Shown here piece by piece: positions 1-6,526 of a stretch of 26,328 nucleotides of DNA (the first letter of the stretch is position 1; each line of letters opens with the position of its first letter). The stretch is from a virus. The translations under genes were made by a program, and so were the position numbers. Below the pieces are notes generated by a model. It saw only the letters and a program-made list of their open reading frames with translations, did no database searches and had not been told where the DNA came from. The DNA lies in IMG/VR virus record IMGVR_UViG_3300027754_000373, positions 1 through 26,328 of that record. One strand, given 5' to 3'.

Positions 1-348
1 GTAACTAGTAATGAAGGTTTAATTGAATATGAAACAGAAGTTGTTATTGAAGCAATCGATATTATTACTGAAAAAGTAATCAAAAAAGCTGAATCAATTA
101 TTATCGAAAAAGCAGTAGAAATTAAAAAGAAAAGAACATATTCTGAAAGTGAAGATGAAGATGATGATATCGAAGAAGATGAAAATGGTAATATCGTTAG
201 AAATGATGAGAACTTAAATTTAGATGATGAGTATGATGATACTTTCGGTGAAATGCCAGATGATTATGTTTCTGAATCAGTAAGTGTAAAAGAAGTAGAA
301 CTAATAGAAACCAAAAAAGAAGAACCAGAAGATGAATGGGGATTCTAA
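1..348 (+). CDS. C-terminal part of an unknown acidic protein (5' end outside window)
   Basis: Frame 1 is open from the first base to TAA at 346-348, giving about 115 residues. I do not recognise the family. The first 50 residues look helical with alternating charge (a run of EKVIKKAESIIIEKAVEIKKK type). The rest is very acidic and probably disordered, with D/E clusters around residues 53-62 and 72-80. The last eight residues are EPEDEWGF. An acidic tail ending in a hydrophobic residue and a terminal Phe resembles the C-terminal tips of single-stranded DNA-binding proteins, which recruit replication partners. That is only a resemblance; the DNA-binding part, if any, lies outside the window. 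The gene ends 8 bases before a strong hairpin terminator. Confidence 0.75.
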   Translation, partial: VTSNEGLIEYETEVVIEAIDIITEKVIKKAESIIIEKAVEIKKKRTYSESEDEDDDIEEDENGNIVRNDENLNLDDEYDDTFGEMPDDYVSESVSVKEVELIETKKEEPEDEWGF

Positions 349-353
349 CAAAT

Positions 354-385
354 AAAAAAGGGGCTTAATTGCCCCTTTGTTATTT
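354..385. terminator. Bidirectional rho-independent terminator
   Basis: AAAGGGGC (357-364) pairs perfectly with GCCCCTTT (371-378) around a TTAATT loop. An A-tract lies on the left and a T-rich run on the right, so it can end transcription of the plus-strand gene ending at 348 and of the minus-strand gene ending at 385. Confidence 0.85.
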
Positions 386-1524
386 TAATATACCCAGAAT
401 CCCATGGGTCTGTATTTCATATGTCTGTTTAATGATTCAGCTTCAGTTGCACCTCTCTCTAATTGTTTTGTAGATGAAAGTCTATCTAATCTAGTATCAA
501 GTCTTTCCAACACAGCTTTTTTCTCTTCGTTACCTTCAGAAAGCAACGTATCATAATCCATTGTTCTTTCAGCTTCAGCAACACCAACGATACCACCAAA
601 TTTACCTCTAACTCTACCCAACGTTCTTTTACCTTCAGCAATAAATAACTGACGTACAAGTGTTTTTGTTGGTTCGTTAAAATCTGCATAGTCTAATTTT
701 GATAATGGAACTTGGTTAGGCATTTTTATAATATCTGGGTTATCAGCTTTACAAGCATCAACATCAGCATTTGTTGTATCGTAATAGAAATACCATACTT
801 GACAACCAGTCATATTGATAGAACTACCAACACCACCAATTCCTTGTCCAAATGATAATTTAGAACCAGGTGTACTAATCAAGTGCAACAATTTTGTTCC
901 GTTTGGTCCAGCAGTTATTTTATAAACCAATTCACTTCTTACGATACGATTTTTTAAGTTCATATCAGCAGCTGTTAATAAAATATCAAATGCTGGTGCA
1001 ATATAGTATCCACTTCTTTGTGAACCACCACCAGTACCAACACCACCACCTACTTGTGCAAATCCACCACCAAAACCGTAATCAATACCACCATAGTTAG
1101 CCAATAAAGCTTGACTAGTAGCTGGAGGTGTAATCCATAGAACTTCATTTACTTCACGTCCAGCTGGAATTTGATAAACTTGTCTACCAGATTCTAATTC
1201 AACATAATCTTTTTTAAGTTCCCAAGGACCGTTGGTTTGTAAACCTACTTGTTTTGAGTATGCGTATGTATATTGAGTCATGAAATCGAAATTCCTAACA
1301 CTCAAAGCAAAAGCCATGTCCATCGTGTCAATACTTTGACCCAATAAAGATTGCCATTGGTGTTCTATTAACCATTCTTGAACATATTGTGCGTAGTCTT
1401 CTATACAAATTTCTAGAAGAGTACATAATTGTTCATCCGTTAATTCAATTTGGCGTATAGGTGCACCCAATGAATGTCTTAATTGACGGAACAATTTTTC
1501 TTTTTCGTCTAAACTAACTCCCAT
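385..1524 (-). CDS. Phage structural protein, possibly neck/adaptor-like
   Basis: 379 residues starting MGVSLDEKEKLFRQ. The N-terminal region (residues 8-60) is helical, with the pattern LTDEQLCTLLEICIEDYAQY, reminiscent of head-tail adaptor proteins in which short helices begin 'ltdeql..ll..Ai..v'. A glycine-rich stretch, with GGID, GFGGGFAQVGGG and GTGGG, lies at about residues 144-168 and is probably a flexible loop. The C-terminal third is charged and helical and ends PMGFWVY. I associate this kind of sequence with conserved hypothetical virion proteins of marine T4-like phages, but I cannot name it with certainty; an adaptor (T4 gp13-like) role is inference. The gene has its own TATTTATA promoter at 1547-1540 and ends at a shared terminator. 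It is transcribed away from the helicase/glutaredoxin pair, which lies upstream on the same strand. Confidence 0.7.
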   Translation of the reverse strand: MGVSLDEKEKLFRQLRHSLGAPIRQIELTDEQLCTLLEICIEDYAQYVQEWLIEHQWQSLLGQSIDTMDMAFALSVRNFDFMTQYTYAYSKQVGLQTNGPWELKKDYVELESGRQVYQIPAGREVNEVLWITPPATSQALLANYGGIDYGFGGGFAQVGGGVGTGGGSQRSGYYIAPAFDILLTAADMNLKNRIVRSELVYKITAGPNGTKLLHLISTPGSKLSFGQGIGGVGSSINMTGCQVWYFYYDTTNADVDACKADNPDIIKMPNQVPLSKLDYADFNEPTKTLVRQLFIAEGKRTLGRVRGKFGGIVGVAEAERTMDYDTLLSEGNEEKKAVLERLDTRLDRLSSTKQLERGATEAESLNRHMKYRPMGFWVY

Positions 1525-1536
1525 AATTCTTTTTTC

Positions 1537-1549
1537 TTATAAATATAAG
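1537..1549 (-). promoter_or_regulatory. Late-type phage promoter (TATTTATA) for the 385-1524 gene
   Basis: Read on the minus strand the sequence is CTTATATTTATAA, about 15 nt before the ATG at 1524. The core TATTTATA in the direction of transcription matches the motif found before most genes of this window. Confidence 0.6.
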
Positions 1550-1560
1550 AAAAAATAGAA

Positions 1561-1815
1561 TTAAGCTAAAAATTTCTTTACTAATTCAGCAGCTTCTTTG
1601 ATACTTCTGAAAGAAACGTTTGGAACTAGTAATTGTTTACCAACCTTTACGATAGGAACTTCGTCCGCTTTTGAAATTTCCATAATCTTGTTGAACTCTT
1701 CTTGATTCTCTGTAAGTTCTACATCAACGTCTTTGAATTCAATCCCTTCTGTTGTTAATATGTCCTTTAATTCAGTGCAGTAAGGACAATCTTTAAATCC
1801 ATAAATTGTTACCAT
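1561..1815 (-). CDS. Glutaredoxin
   Basis: 84 residues, the normal length of a small glutaredoxin. The redox motif CPYC is at residues 10-13, directly after the first beta-strand (MVTIYGFKD). The cis-proline segment VPIVKVG is at about residues 53-59, followed by the C-terminal helix. Such proteins reduce disulfides with glutathione or thioredoxin reductase. In T4-like phages the equivalent (NrdC) supplies electrons to ribonucleotide reductase, which is not in this window. The start lies 3 nt after the stop of the helicase gene, and no promoter is visible between them, so the two are probably cotranscribed. The sequence is intact, with both catalytic cysteines. Confidence 0.93.
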   Translation of the reverse strand: MVTIYGFKDCPYCTELKDILTTEGIEFKDVDVELTENQEEFNKIMEISKADEVPIVKVGKQLLVPNVSFRSIKEAAELVKKFLA

Positions 1816-1818
1816 ATT

Positions 1819-3657
1819 TTAATCTATTAATTGTTCTGATAATAAATCAGTTATTTCATCATCTGTTAATTTTTTCTCACCCATAATTGTTGAGATAACA
1901 TCTTTTTTATTTTTTAACATATCCCACATTCTAGTTGATATAGAATCTTCAAATAATTGATAGTAAACATTTACATCATTATTTTGTCCAATACGATATG
2001 CACGGTCTTCAGCTTGTTCATTATTTCCAGGTACCCAGTCAAACGAATTAAATATAACAACAGTTGCTTCTGTAAGTGTAATACCAACACCAGCACTTTT
2101 TATATTTCCAATAAATACTTTTATTTTGTCATTGTTTTGGAATTGGTCAACAGAATGTTGTTTTTTAGCTGATGTCATTGGACCATTGTGTTTAACAGCA
2201 ATTTTACCAAAGTGATTAGCAATTATATCTAATTCTTCTGAGAATGAAGTAAATACAATTACTTTTCTACCCATTTCCAAAGCATTTTCAATCATTTCAA
2301 TAGTGTATGGAATTGCTTGTAACGCAATAAATTGTCTCAATAAGATAAGTTCAACCAAGTCTTTTTGAGACTCCATAGTTTTTTTACCTAATTTCTTTTT
2401 CATTTCAACATATTCATCCCATAATTTCTCATACATTTTCCAACCAGATTTATCTAATTGGTGATACATCGGAGTAACTATTTTATCTGGCATATCAATT
2501 GCATCTGTCTTCAAACGTCTTAATAATATGTTTTTTGTTTTGTTCGCCAACTCTTCTAAATTAGATGCACCATCAGTTAACCATATTTGCTTTCTTTGAC
2601 CATTTTTAAGCGTTCTAAAGAACTGTCTACCATCACAGTATCTAGTAGCGTAATGTTTCCAATTATTCGCTATAGGTGACTTAATTAGTTTTAAAAGATT
2701 AAAGAAATCCATTGGTCTATTTGCAACTGGTGTCCCAGTAAGTAACCACACCTTTGGAATATTATGTTTAACACAAACTTCAACCATAATTTTACCTCTA
2801 ATACTATCATTATTTTTCAAGTTATGTGCTTCATCCACAATACATAAATCAAATTTAGTGTTTACTATATCTCTAATTAATGTTTCTTCTGGTTCACCCT
2901 CTTTTGTTTTTTTAACTGAAGGTAAAGAGTGAAAATTCTTTAATATATCAAAATTTATAATTGTGAATTTATTAGAATCCCATTTCTTTCCATCAATGAT
3001 TGTTGTTTCATCACAAAACACCTTTATCTCACGTTCCCAGTTTATTTTAGTTGATGATGTTGTAACAATAAGAATTTTTTCAGCACCACTTTCCAATGCA
3101 GCGATAATTGATTGCATAGACTTACCCAACCCCATATCGTCAGCCAAAATACACCCATTTCTAGATAATAAAAATTTAATACCATCTTCTTGGTGTTTGT
3201 ATAGTGTTTTACCGTATTTACTTAATATTTCATTATACTTTGTGAAATCAACGTTTACGTCTACTTTTTCAAAATATGGGTCATCGTTTACTTGTGTTTT
3301 TGGAACCCAATACATTTTTGATTCTTTTTGGTTTTGTTTAAGTTTACCGTAAACATGGTAACTTTTATCAGTTTCAGCCAAAATAAATTCTATTAGTATT
3401 TTCTCTGGAGTAAACGATAAATCTTCAACTCTTTTAAGTTCTTCACCTAAATAAGCAGTTATACCAATAACTCTATTTATGTATTGTGGTTCTCTTTCGT
3501 GATTATCTACTATGTATTTTGATTGGTTCTCGGTAAGAGCCAATTTTTTGTTTTTTATATATTCAGCTTTTAGTCTTCTAAGGTATGGGTTGATACCTTC
3601 ATACTTCTCTAGTAGTGTTATAGCTGAGCGTCCTCTTATGTCATCTAAATTTATCAA
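1819..3657 (-). CDS. SNF2-family DNA helicase/translocase
   Basis: Superfamily 2 ATPase of SNF2 type. Residue numbers count from the upstream TTG at 3720. Motif I is LADDMGLGKS (about 192-201), motif II DEAH (296-299) in CIVDEAHNLKN, motif III LTGTP (328-332), then the C-terminal lobe with VIVFTSFSE (about 487-495), AGVGITLTEA and motif VI QAEDRAYRIGQ (569-579). The arrangement is that of single-protein annealing or remodelling helicases (SMARCAL1-like). In the phage it may act in replication-fork remodelling, repair or recombination, a role T4 gives to UvsW. No ATG is available at the 5' end. The frame opens at TTG 3720, but a promoter-like TATTTACA lies inside that extension at 3695-3688, so I prefer TTG at 3657 (first residues LINLDDIRGRS). 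Codon choice at the start remains uncertain. The glutaredoxin gene follows after 3 nt. Confidence 0.92.
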   Translation of the reverse strand: MINLDDIRGRSAITLLEKYEGINPYLRRLKAEYIKNKKLALTENQSKYIVDNHEREPQYINRVIGITAYLGEELKRVEDLSFTPEKILIEFILAETDKSYHVYGKLKQNQKESKMYWVPKTQVNDDPYFEKVDVNVDFTKYNEILSKYGKTLYKHQEDGIKFLLSRNGCILADDMGLGKSMQSIIAALESGAEKILIVTTSSTKINWEREIKVFCDETTIIDGKKWDSNKFTIINFDILKNFHSLPSVKKTKEGEPEETLIRDIVNTKFDLCIVDEAHNLKNNDSIRGKIMVEVCVKHNIPKVWLLTGTPVANRPMDFFNLLKLIKSPIANNWKHYATRYCDGRQFFRTLKNGQRKQIWLTDGASNLEELANKTKNILLRRLKTDAIDMPDKIVTPMYHQLDKSGWKMYEKLWDEYVEMKKKLGKKTMESQKDLVELILLRQFIALQAIPYTIEMIENALEMGRKVIVFTSFSEELDIIANHFGKIAVKHNGPMTSAKKQHSVDQFQNNDKIKVFIGNIKSAGVGITLTEATVVIFNSFDWVPGNNEQAEDRAYRIGQNNDVNVYYQLFEDSISTRMWDMLKNKKDVISTIMGEKKLTDDEITDLLSEQLID

Positions 3658-3687
3658 TGTAATTGTTTTTAATTCCTGGTAATTATA

Positions 3688-3695
3688 TGTAAATA
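3688..3695 (-). promoter_or_regulatory. Promoter-like TATTTACA for the helicase/glutaredoxin unit
   Basis: On the minus strand this reads TATTTACATATAA, one base different from the TATTTATA motif used elsewhere. It lies 30 nt before the preferred TTG start at 3657 and inside the longer frame from 3720. Confidence 0.4.
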
Positions 3696-3750
3696 TAATA
3701 ATTTTTTTAATAAAAATCAAGTGTTATGGGATTAATATCTAAAAGATAAA

Positions 3751-3758
3751 TATTTATA
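3751..3758 (+). promoter_or_regulatory. TATTTATA promoter of the split structural gene
   Basis: TATTTATA within an A/T context, 9 nt before the ATG at 3768. It drives the interrupted 5' fragment and, by read-through, the endonuclease and the structural operon. Confidence 0.6.
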
Positions 3759-3767
3759 TTAAAAGAT

Positions 3768-3812
3768 ATGGATAATAAGAAGATTACACCGATAACACGT
3801 ATTAATAAATAA
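3768..3812 (+). pseudogene. Detached 5' end of the 4481-4999 structural gene
   Basis: A 14-codon frame reads MDNKKITPITRINK and then TAA. The intact gene at 4481 begins MSKPIVPITRINKFF. The seven residues PITRINK are identical, and the DNA around them matches closely, especially the ACACGTAT and AATAAA segments. The match stops exactly at AATAAA. The upstream copy then runs into TAA and a promoter for the GIY-YIG gene; the downstream copy continues into the full protein. I read this as the original start of the gene, cut off by insertion of the endonuclease cassette. It keeps its own promoter and could still be translated as a 14-residue peptide. Confidence 0.8.
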
Positions 3813-3819
3813 GTTGTGA

Positions 3820-3827
3820 TATTTATA
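3820..3827 (+). promoter_or_regulatory. TATTTATA promoter of the homing endonuclease gene
   Basis: GATATTTATAAAT lies 13 nt before the ATG at 3841, just after the stop of the detached 5' fragment. It belongs to the inserted cassette. Confidence 0.6.
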
Positions 3828-3840
3828 AATAAAATAAAAT

Positions 3841-4488
3841 ATGATAATATATAAAACAACAAATTTAATTAACGGTAAAATTTATATTGGTCAAGATTCT
3901 AAGAATAATAACAAATATTTAGGTTCTGGTGATTTATTAAAAAAGGCAATTAAAAAATACGGTAAAGAAAATTTTAAAAAAGAAATATTAGAAACTTGTA
4001 GTTCACAACTTGAGTTAGATGAAAAAGAACGGTTACATATATTTGAATTGAACTCTACTGATAAAAATATAGGTTATAATATATCAATAGGTGGTAGGAA
4101 TGGAACAACTTTAAATAGAAAAATGAGTAATGAAACTAAAAAGAAAATGAGTGATGCTAAAGTTGGAATTAAATTTACTGATGAACATAAAGAAAATTTG
4201 AGTAAATCACGTATTGGTAAAATTTTGAGTGATGAAACTAAAAAGAAAATGAGTGATTCACAAAAATTAGTTATTAGAAAACCAATGTCTGAAGAAACTA
4301 AAGAAAAAATTAGAAAAAGTAAAAAAGGTATTAAATTGTCTAAAGAAACTAAAGAAAAAATGAGTAAATCCCATATGGGTAATAAAAACCATTTTTATGG
4401 GAAGAATCATTCAGAAGAAACAATAATAAAAATTTCGGAAACTAAAAAAGGTATTCCATCAAAAAAGAAAGGAGTTAAATATGTCTAA
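3841..4488 (+). CDS. GIY-YIG homing endonuclease with NUMOD3 repeats (Seg-like)
   Basis: 215 residues. The GIY-YIG nuclease core is at residues 2-90: IIYKTTN and KIYIG (13-17) form the two strands of the signature, followed by LKKAIKKYGKENF and the ELDEKERLHIFE helix that supplies the metal-binding glutamate. From about residue 95 to the end there are several NUMOD3-type DNA-binding repeats of the form S-x-E-T-K-x-K-[MI]-S-x-[SA]-x-x-G (for example NETKKKMSDAKVG, DETKKKMSDSQK and KETKEKMSKSHMG). Such free-standing endonucleases cut phage genomes that lack them and spread by repair. The gene has its own TATTTATA promoter, is extremely A-rich, and its last 8 bases overlap the ATG of the next gene. 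It sits inside the 5' end of that gene. Confidence 0.93.
   Translation: MIIYKTTNLINGKIYIGQDSKNNNKYLGSGDLLKKAIKKYGKENFKKEILETCSSQLELDEKERLHIFELNSTDKNIGYNISIGGRNGTTLNRKMSNETKKKMSDAKVGIKFTDEHKENLSKSRIGKILSDETKKKMSDSQKLVIRKPMSEETKEKIRKSKKGIKLSKETKEKMSKSHMGNKNHFYGKNHSEETIIKISETKKGIPSKKKGVKYV
4470..4474 (+). promoter_or_regulatory. Strong Shine-Dalgarno sequence for the 4481 start
   Basis: AAAGGAG (4468-4474) precedes the ATG at 4481 by 6 nt, inside the 3' end of the endonuclease gene. Most other genes here start behind A-rich leaders without such a site, so this one is unusual and fixes the start at 4481. Confidence 0.7.
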
Positions 4489-4999
4489 ACCTATTGTACC
4501 AATTACACGTATAAATAAATTTTTTTCCGAAGAGGATTTTGGATTGGAAATTTCTATGGGTCGTGAAGCACTAGAAGGTGACGGTAATTTTACAGTTATT
4601 TTGTATCGTGTTGATAGAGAGAATAGTGCATCAGATAATTTATATGGTGAAGCTCCAAAGGACGGTATAAAATATTTTTCACCAGTTGAATTGAAAGTAG
4701 TTCCTATTTTAGATGAAGCTGAAAATAAAACTTATAATGGAAATGGTTCGTTGAGATATTTACAAGATGGTAAATTCACATTTGGTATTTATGATTCTCA
4801 ATTAACTGAATTAGATGTTCAAATTAGTTATGGTGACTATATAGGTTATCCAGTTACTGAAACTGAAATTAGATATTTTAGTGTTGTTAACGATGGAGTT
4901 AAAAATTATGACAATAAACACACAATAATGGGTTACAAAGGTGCATTTAGAACAATAAACTGTGCACCAATAGATGGTAACGAATTTAGAGGTGCATAA
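4481..4999 (+). CDS. Virion protein, possible head-closure/neck component
   Basis: 172 residues, mostly predicted beta-strand. The segment ISYGDYIGYPVTETEIRYFS, about residues 114-133, has the 'GD.i......Y..V' pattern seen in head-closure and neck barrel proteins of tailed phages, and the protein ends with CAPIDGNEFRGA. The family is not recognised with certainty. It begins a run of short-spaced plus-strand genes (next start 20 nt downstream). Its N-terminus PITRINK is duplicated at 3789-3809, which shows that this 5' end was delivered with the upstream endonuclease cassette. Expression now depends on the cassette's promoter or read-through and on a Shine-Dalgarno site within the endonuclease gene. 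Confidence 0.75.
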   Translation: MSKPIVPITRINKFFSEEDFGLEISMGREALEGDGNFTVILYRVDRENSASDNLYGEAPKDGIKYFSPVELKVVPILDEAENKTYNGNGSLRYLQDGKFTFGIYDSQLTELDVQISYGDYIGYPVTETEIRYFSVVNDGVKNYDNKHTIMGYKGAFRTINCAPIDGNEFRGA

Positions 5000-5018
5000 A
5001 TAAAAAAAAATACAAATT

Positions 5019-6083
5019 ATGGCAATGCCTAAAGGATATATTACCAATATTAATATTAACCCAAGTAAAATTGGACCCGAAAGAAGACAAGAAATACTTG
5101 ATGACATTTCTGATAGAGGTACATTTTTACCTAGGGGTGTTATGGAAGAAGATATGGACCAAACTTTTTTAGAATTTTTAAAATCTGACGAAAGAATATC
5201 TTTATCTATTGACGGAGAGAAAGTGCCAGTAATTTTTTTAACAATACAAAGATGGACAGAATTTAGTAAAACATGGCAATTTTCTGATAAATTTAAAAAC
5301 ATTGAACTTCCATTTATTACTGTTGTTAGAAAACCAGATATCCAACAAGGTCAAAACCAAGCTGGATTATGGAATATACCAGTAAATAGAACATATACTT
5401 ATATGAAAGTTCCAACATGGGATGGTGTTAGACGTGGTGTTGATTTATATAAAATACCACAACCTACTTCAGTTGATATGACGTATGAGGTGAGAATGTT
5501 TACAAACAGAATGAAAGATTTGAATAAATTCAATAGATTGATTCAAAGAGCTTTTCAATCTAGACAATGCTACATCAACGTAAATGGTCATCCAATGCCA
5601 TTGCATTTAGAATCAATTGGTGATGAGAGTAATATTGATGATTTCGAAAACAGAAGATTTTATGTTCAATTGTTTGAAATGAAATTATTAGGGTATATTT
5701 TAGATGAAGATGATTTTGAGGTTATACCTACGATAAATAGAGGTGTAATGACTTTGGAGATTGAGGATAATAGAATTTATAGAGATGAAGATATTGCGTT
5801 TGAACCAATAAAAGTTAATAACACCGTGACGTATGCTTTTGTGTTTAAACCTGGAGCCAATACAACATTCTCTTTCTTGATACCATATACAATTAATTTT
5901 ACACAAATTGTTGAGATACAAGACGTATCTAGGATAGTTATGACTGTGAATGGTATTGGTGTTTTTGATGGGACCGTGATGACATCACCAATAATGGTTA
6001 CATCAAATGATACGGTAACAATAAAAGTATATAAAACAAATTATTCATTAGGTGAATTTAAGATAATAGGAAATACAATATAA
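5019..6083 (+). CDS. Virion protein, possible tail terminator / sheath-stabiliser type
   Basis: 354 residues. Residues 70-250 form the recognisable core: a hydrophobic segment PVIFLTIQRWTEFSKTW, a segment NRTYTYMKVPTWDGV, then PQPTSVDMTYEVRMFTNRMK with a helix (NKFNRLIQRAFQ) and strands up to KLLGYILDEDDFEV. The order 'strand - eVr.ft...dlN.f...i...F' fits tail-terminator folds such as T4 gp15, but this is a judgement by eye. Residues 255-354 form a separate beta-rich, T/V-rich C-terminal domain. There is no Shine-Dalgarno site; the leader is nine A residues followed by TACAAATT. The next gene starts 5 nt downstream, so the genes from 4481 to 6493 form one unit. Confidence 0.7.
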   Translation: MAMPKGYITNININPSKIGPERRQEILDDISDRGTFLPRGVMEEDMDQTFLEFLKSDERISLSIDGEKVPVIFLTIQRWTEFSKTWQFSDKFKNIELPFITVVRKPDIQQGQNQAGLWNIPVNRTYTYMKVPTWDGVRRGVDLYKIPQPTSVDMTYEVRMFTNRMKDLNKFNRLIQRAFQSRQCYINVNGHPMPLHLESIGDESNIDDFENRRFYVQLFEMKLLGYILDEDDFEVIPTINRGVMTLEIEDNRIYRDEDIAFEPIKVNNTVTYAFVFKPGANTTFSFLIPYTINFTQIVEIQDVSRIVMTVNGIGVFDGTVMTSPIMVTSNDTVTIKVYKTNYSLGEFKIIGNTI

Positions 6084-6088
6084 ATAAA

Positions 6089-6493
6089 ATGGCAAGTAAT
6101 TTTAAACCGTTATATCACTCGGACATAAACGAAACGTTTATCATTGAACCAGCAGAATTAACTGGTGGTACGATTGTTTCTGCATGTACCGCTGTTTTTA
6201 CGAATGTTGTCATTTCATGTAGTGGTGATTCACAAATCAACCTATTTAGTGGATATACAGAATTCAATACAACTTTAGTACCAGAAAATGACGCTACAAT
6301 TGATGTAGGTATTCCAGCAAAAAGGTTTAGGGATATAAACACCGTAAGTGGTACGTCTAGTGTTTGGACATCAACAATCAAAGTAACAACACCAATGTTG
6401 GATTTAGGTAATGATTCTTTAGGTAACTCTAGACAAATAACAGCAAATAACTCAGTAATACAAAATGATACCCTTTTGGGTGGAACTTATTAA
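6089..6493 (+). CDS. Small tail-fibre-like protein
   Basis: 134 residues, rich in T, S, N and G. The segment DATIDVGIPAKRFRDINTV (about 69-87) matches the common phage-fibre pattern '..iGs...rw..iy...', a beta-helical or trimeric fibre repeat. The C-terminus LLGGTY resembles that of the next gene (LDGGTY), so the two may share an assembly or capping signal. It starts 5 nt after the preceding gene and is the last gene before the promoter at 6504. The function is probably adhesion or fibre attachment; no enzyme motif is seen. Confidence 0.65.
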   Translation: MASNFKPLYHSDINETFIIEPAELTGGTIVSACTAVFTNVVISCSGDSQINLFSGYTEFNTTLVPENDATIDVGIPAKRFRDINTVSGTSSVWTSTIKVTTPMLDLGNDSLGNSRQITANNSVIQNDTLLGGTY

Positions 6494-6503
6494 TAAAATA
6501 ATA

Positions 6504-6511
6504 TATTTATA
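6504..6511 (+). promoter_or_regulatory. TATTTATA promoter before the 6527 fibre gene
   Basis: The sequence AATATATTTATATAAAA ends about 12 nt before ATG 6527. Confidence 0.65.
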
Positions 6512-6526
6512 TAAAAACAAAAACAA

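Noticed and set aside
2963-3352. 129-codon open frame on the plus strand within the helicase gene
   Set aside because: It lies opposite a gene with all SNF2 motifs, has no promoter or leader, and its protein has no recognisable pattern. The same applies to the other frames opposite or inside fibre, sheath and structural genes.
3810-4519. Self-splicing intron holding the GIY-YIG gene
   Set aside because: The endonuclease fills 648 of about 710 bp, leaving no room for a group I or II core. The flanking exon-like sequences are duplicated, and the gene is complete from ATG 4481 with its own ribosome site, so no splicing is needed.
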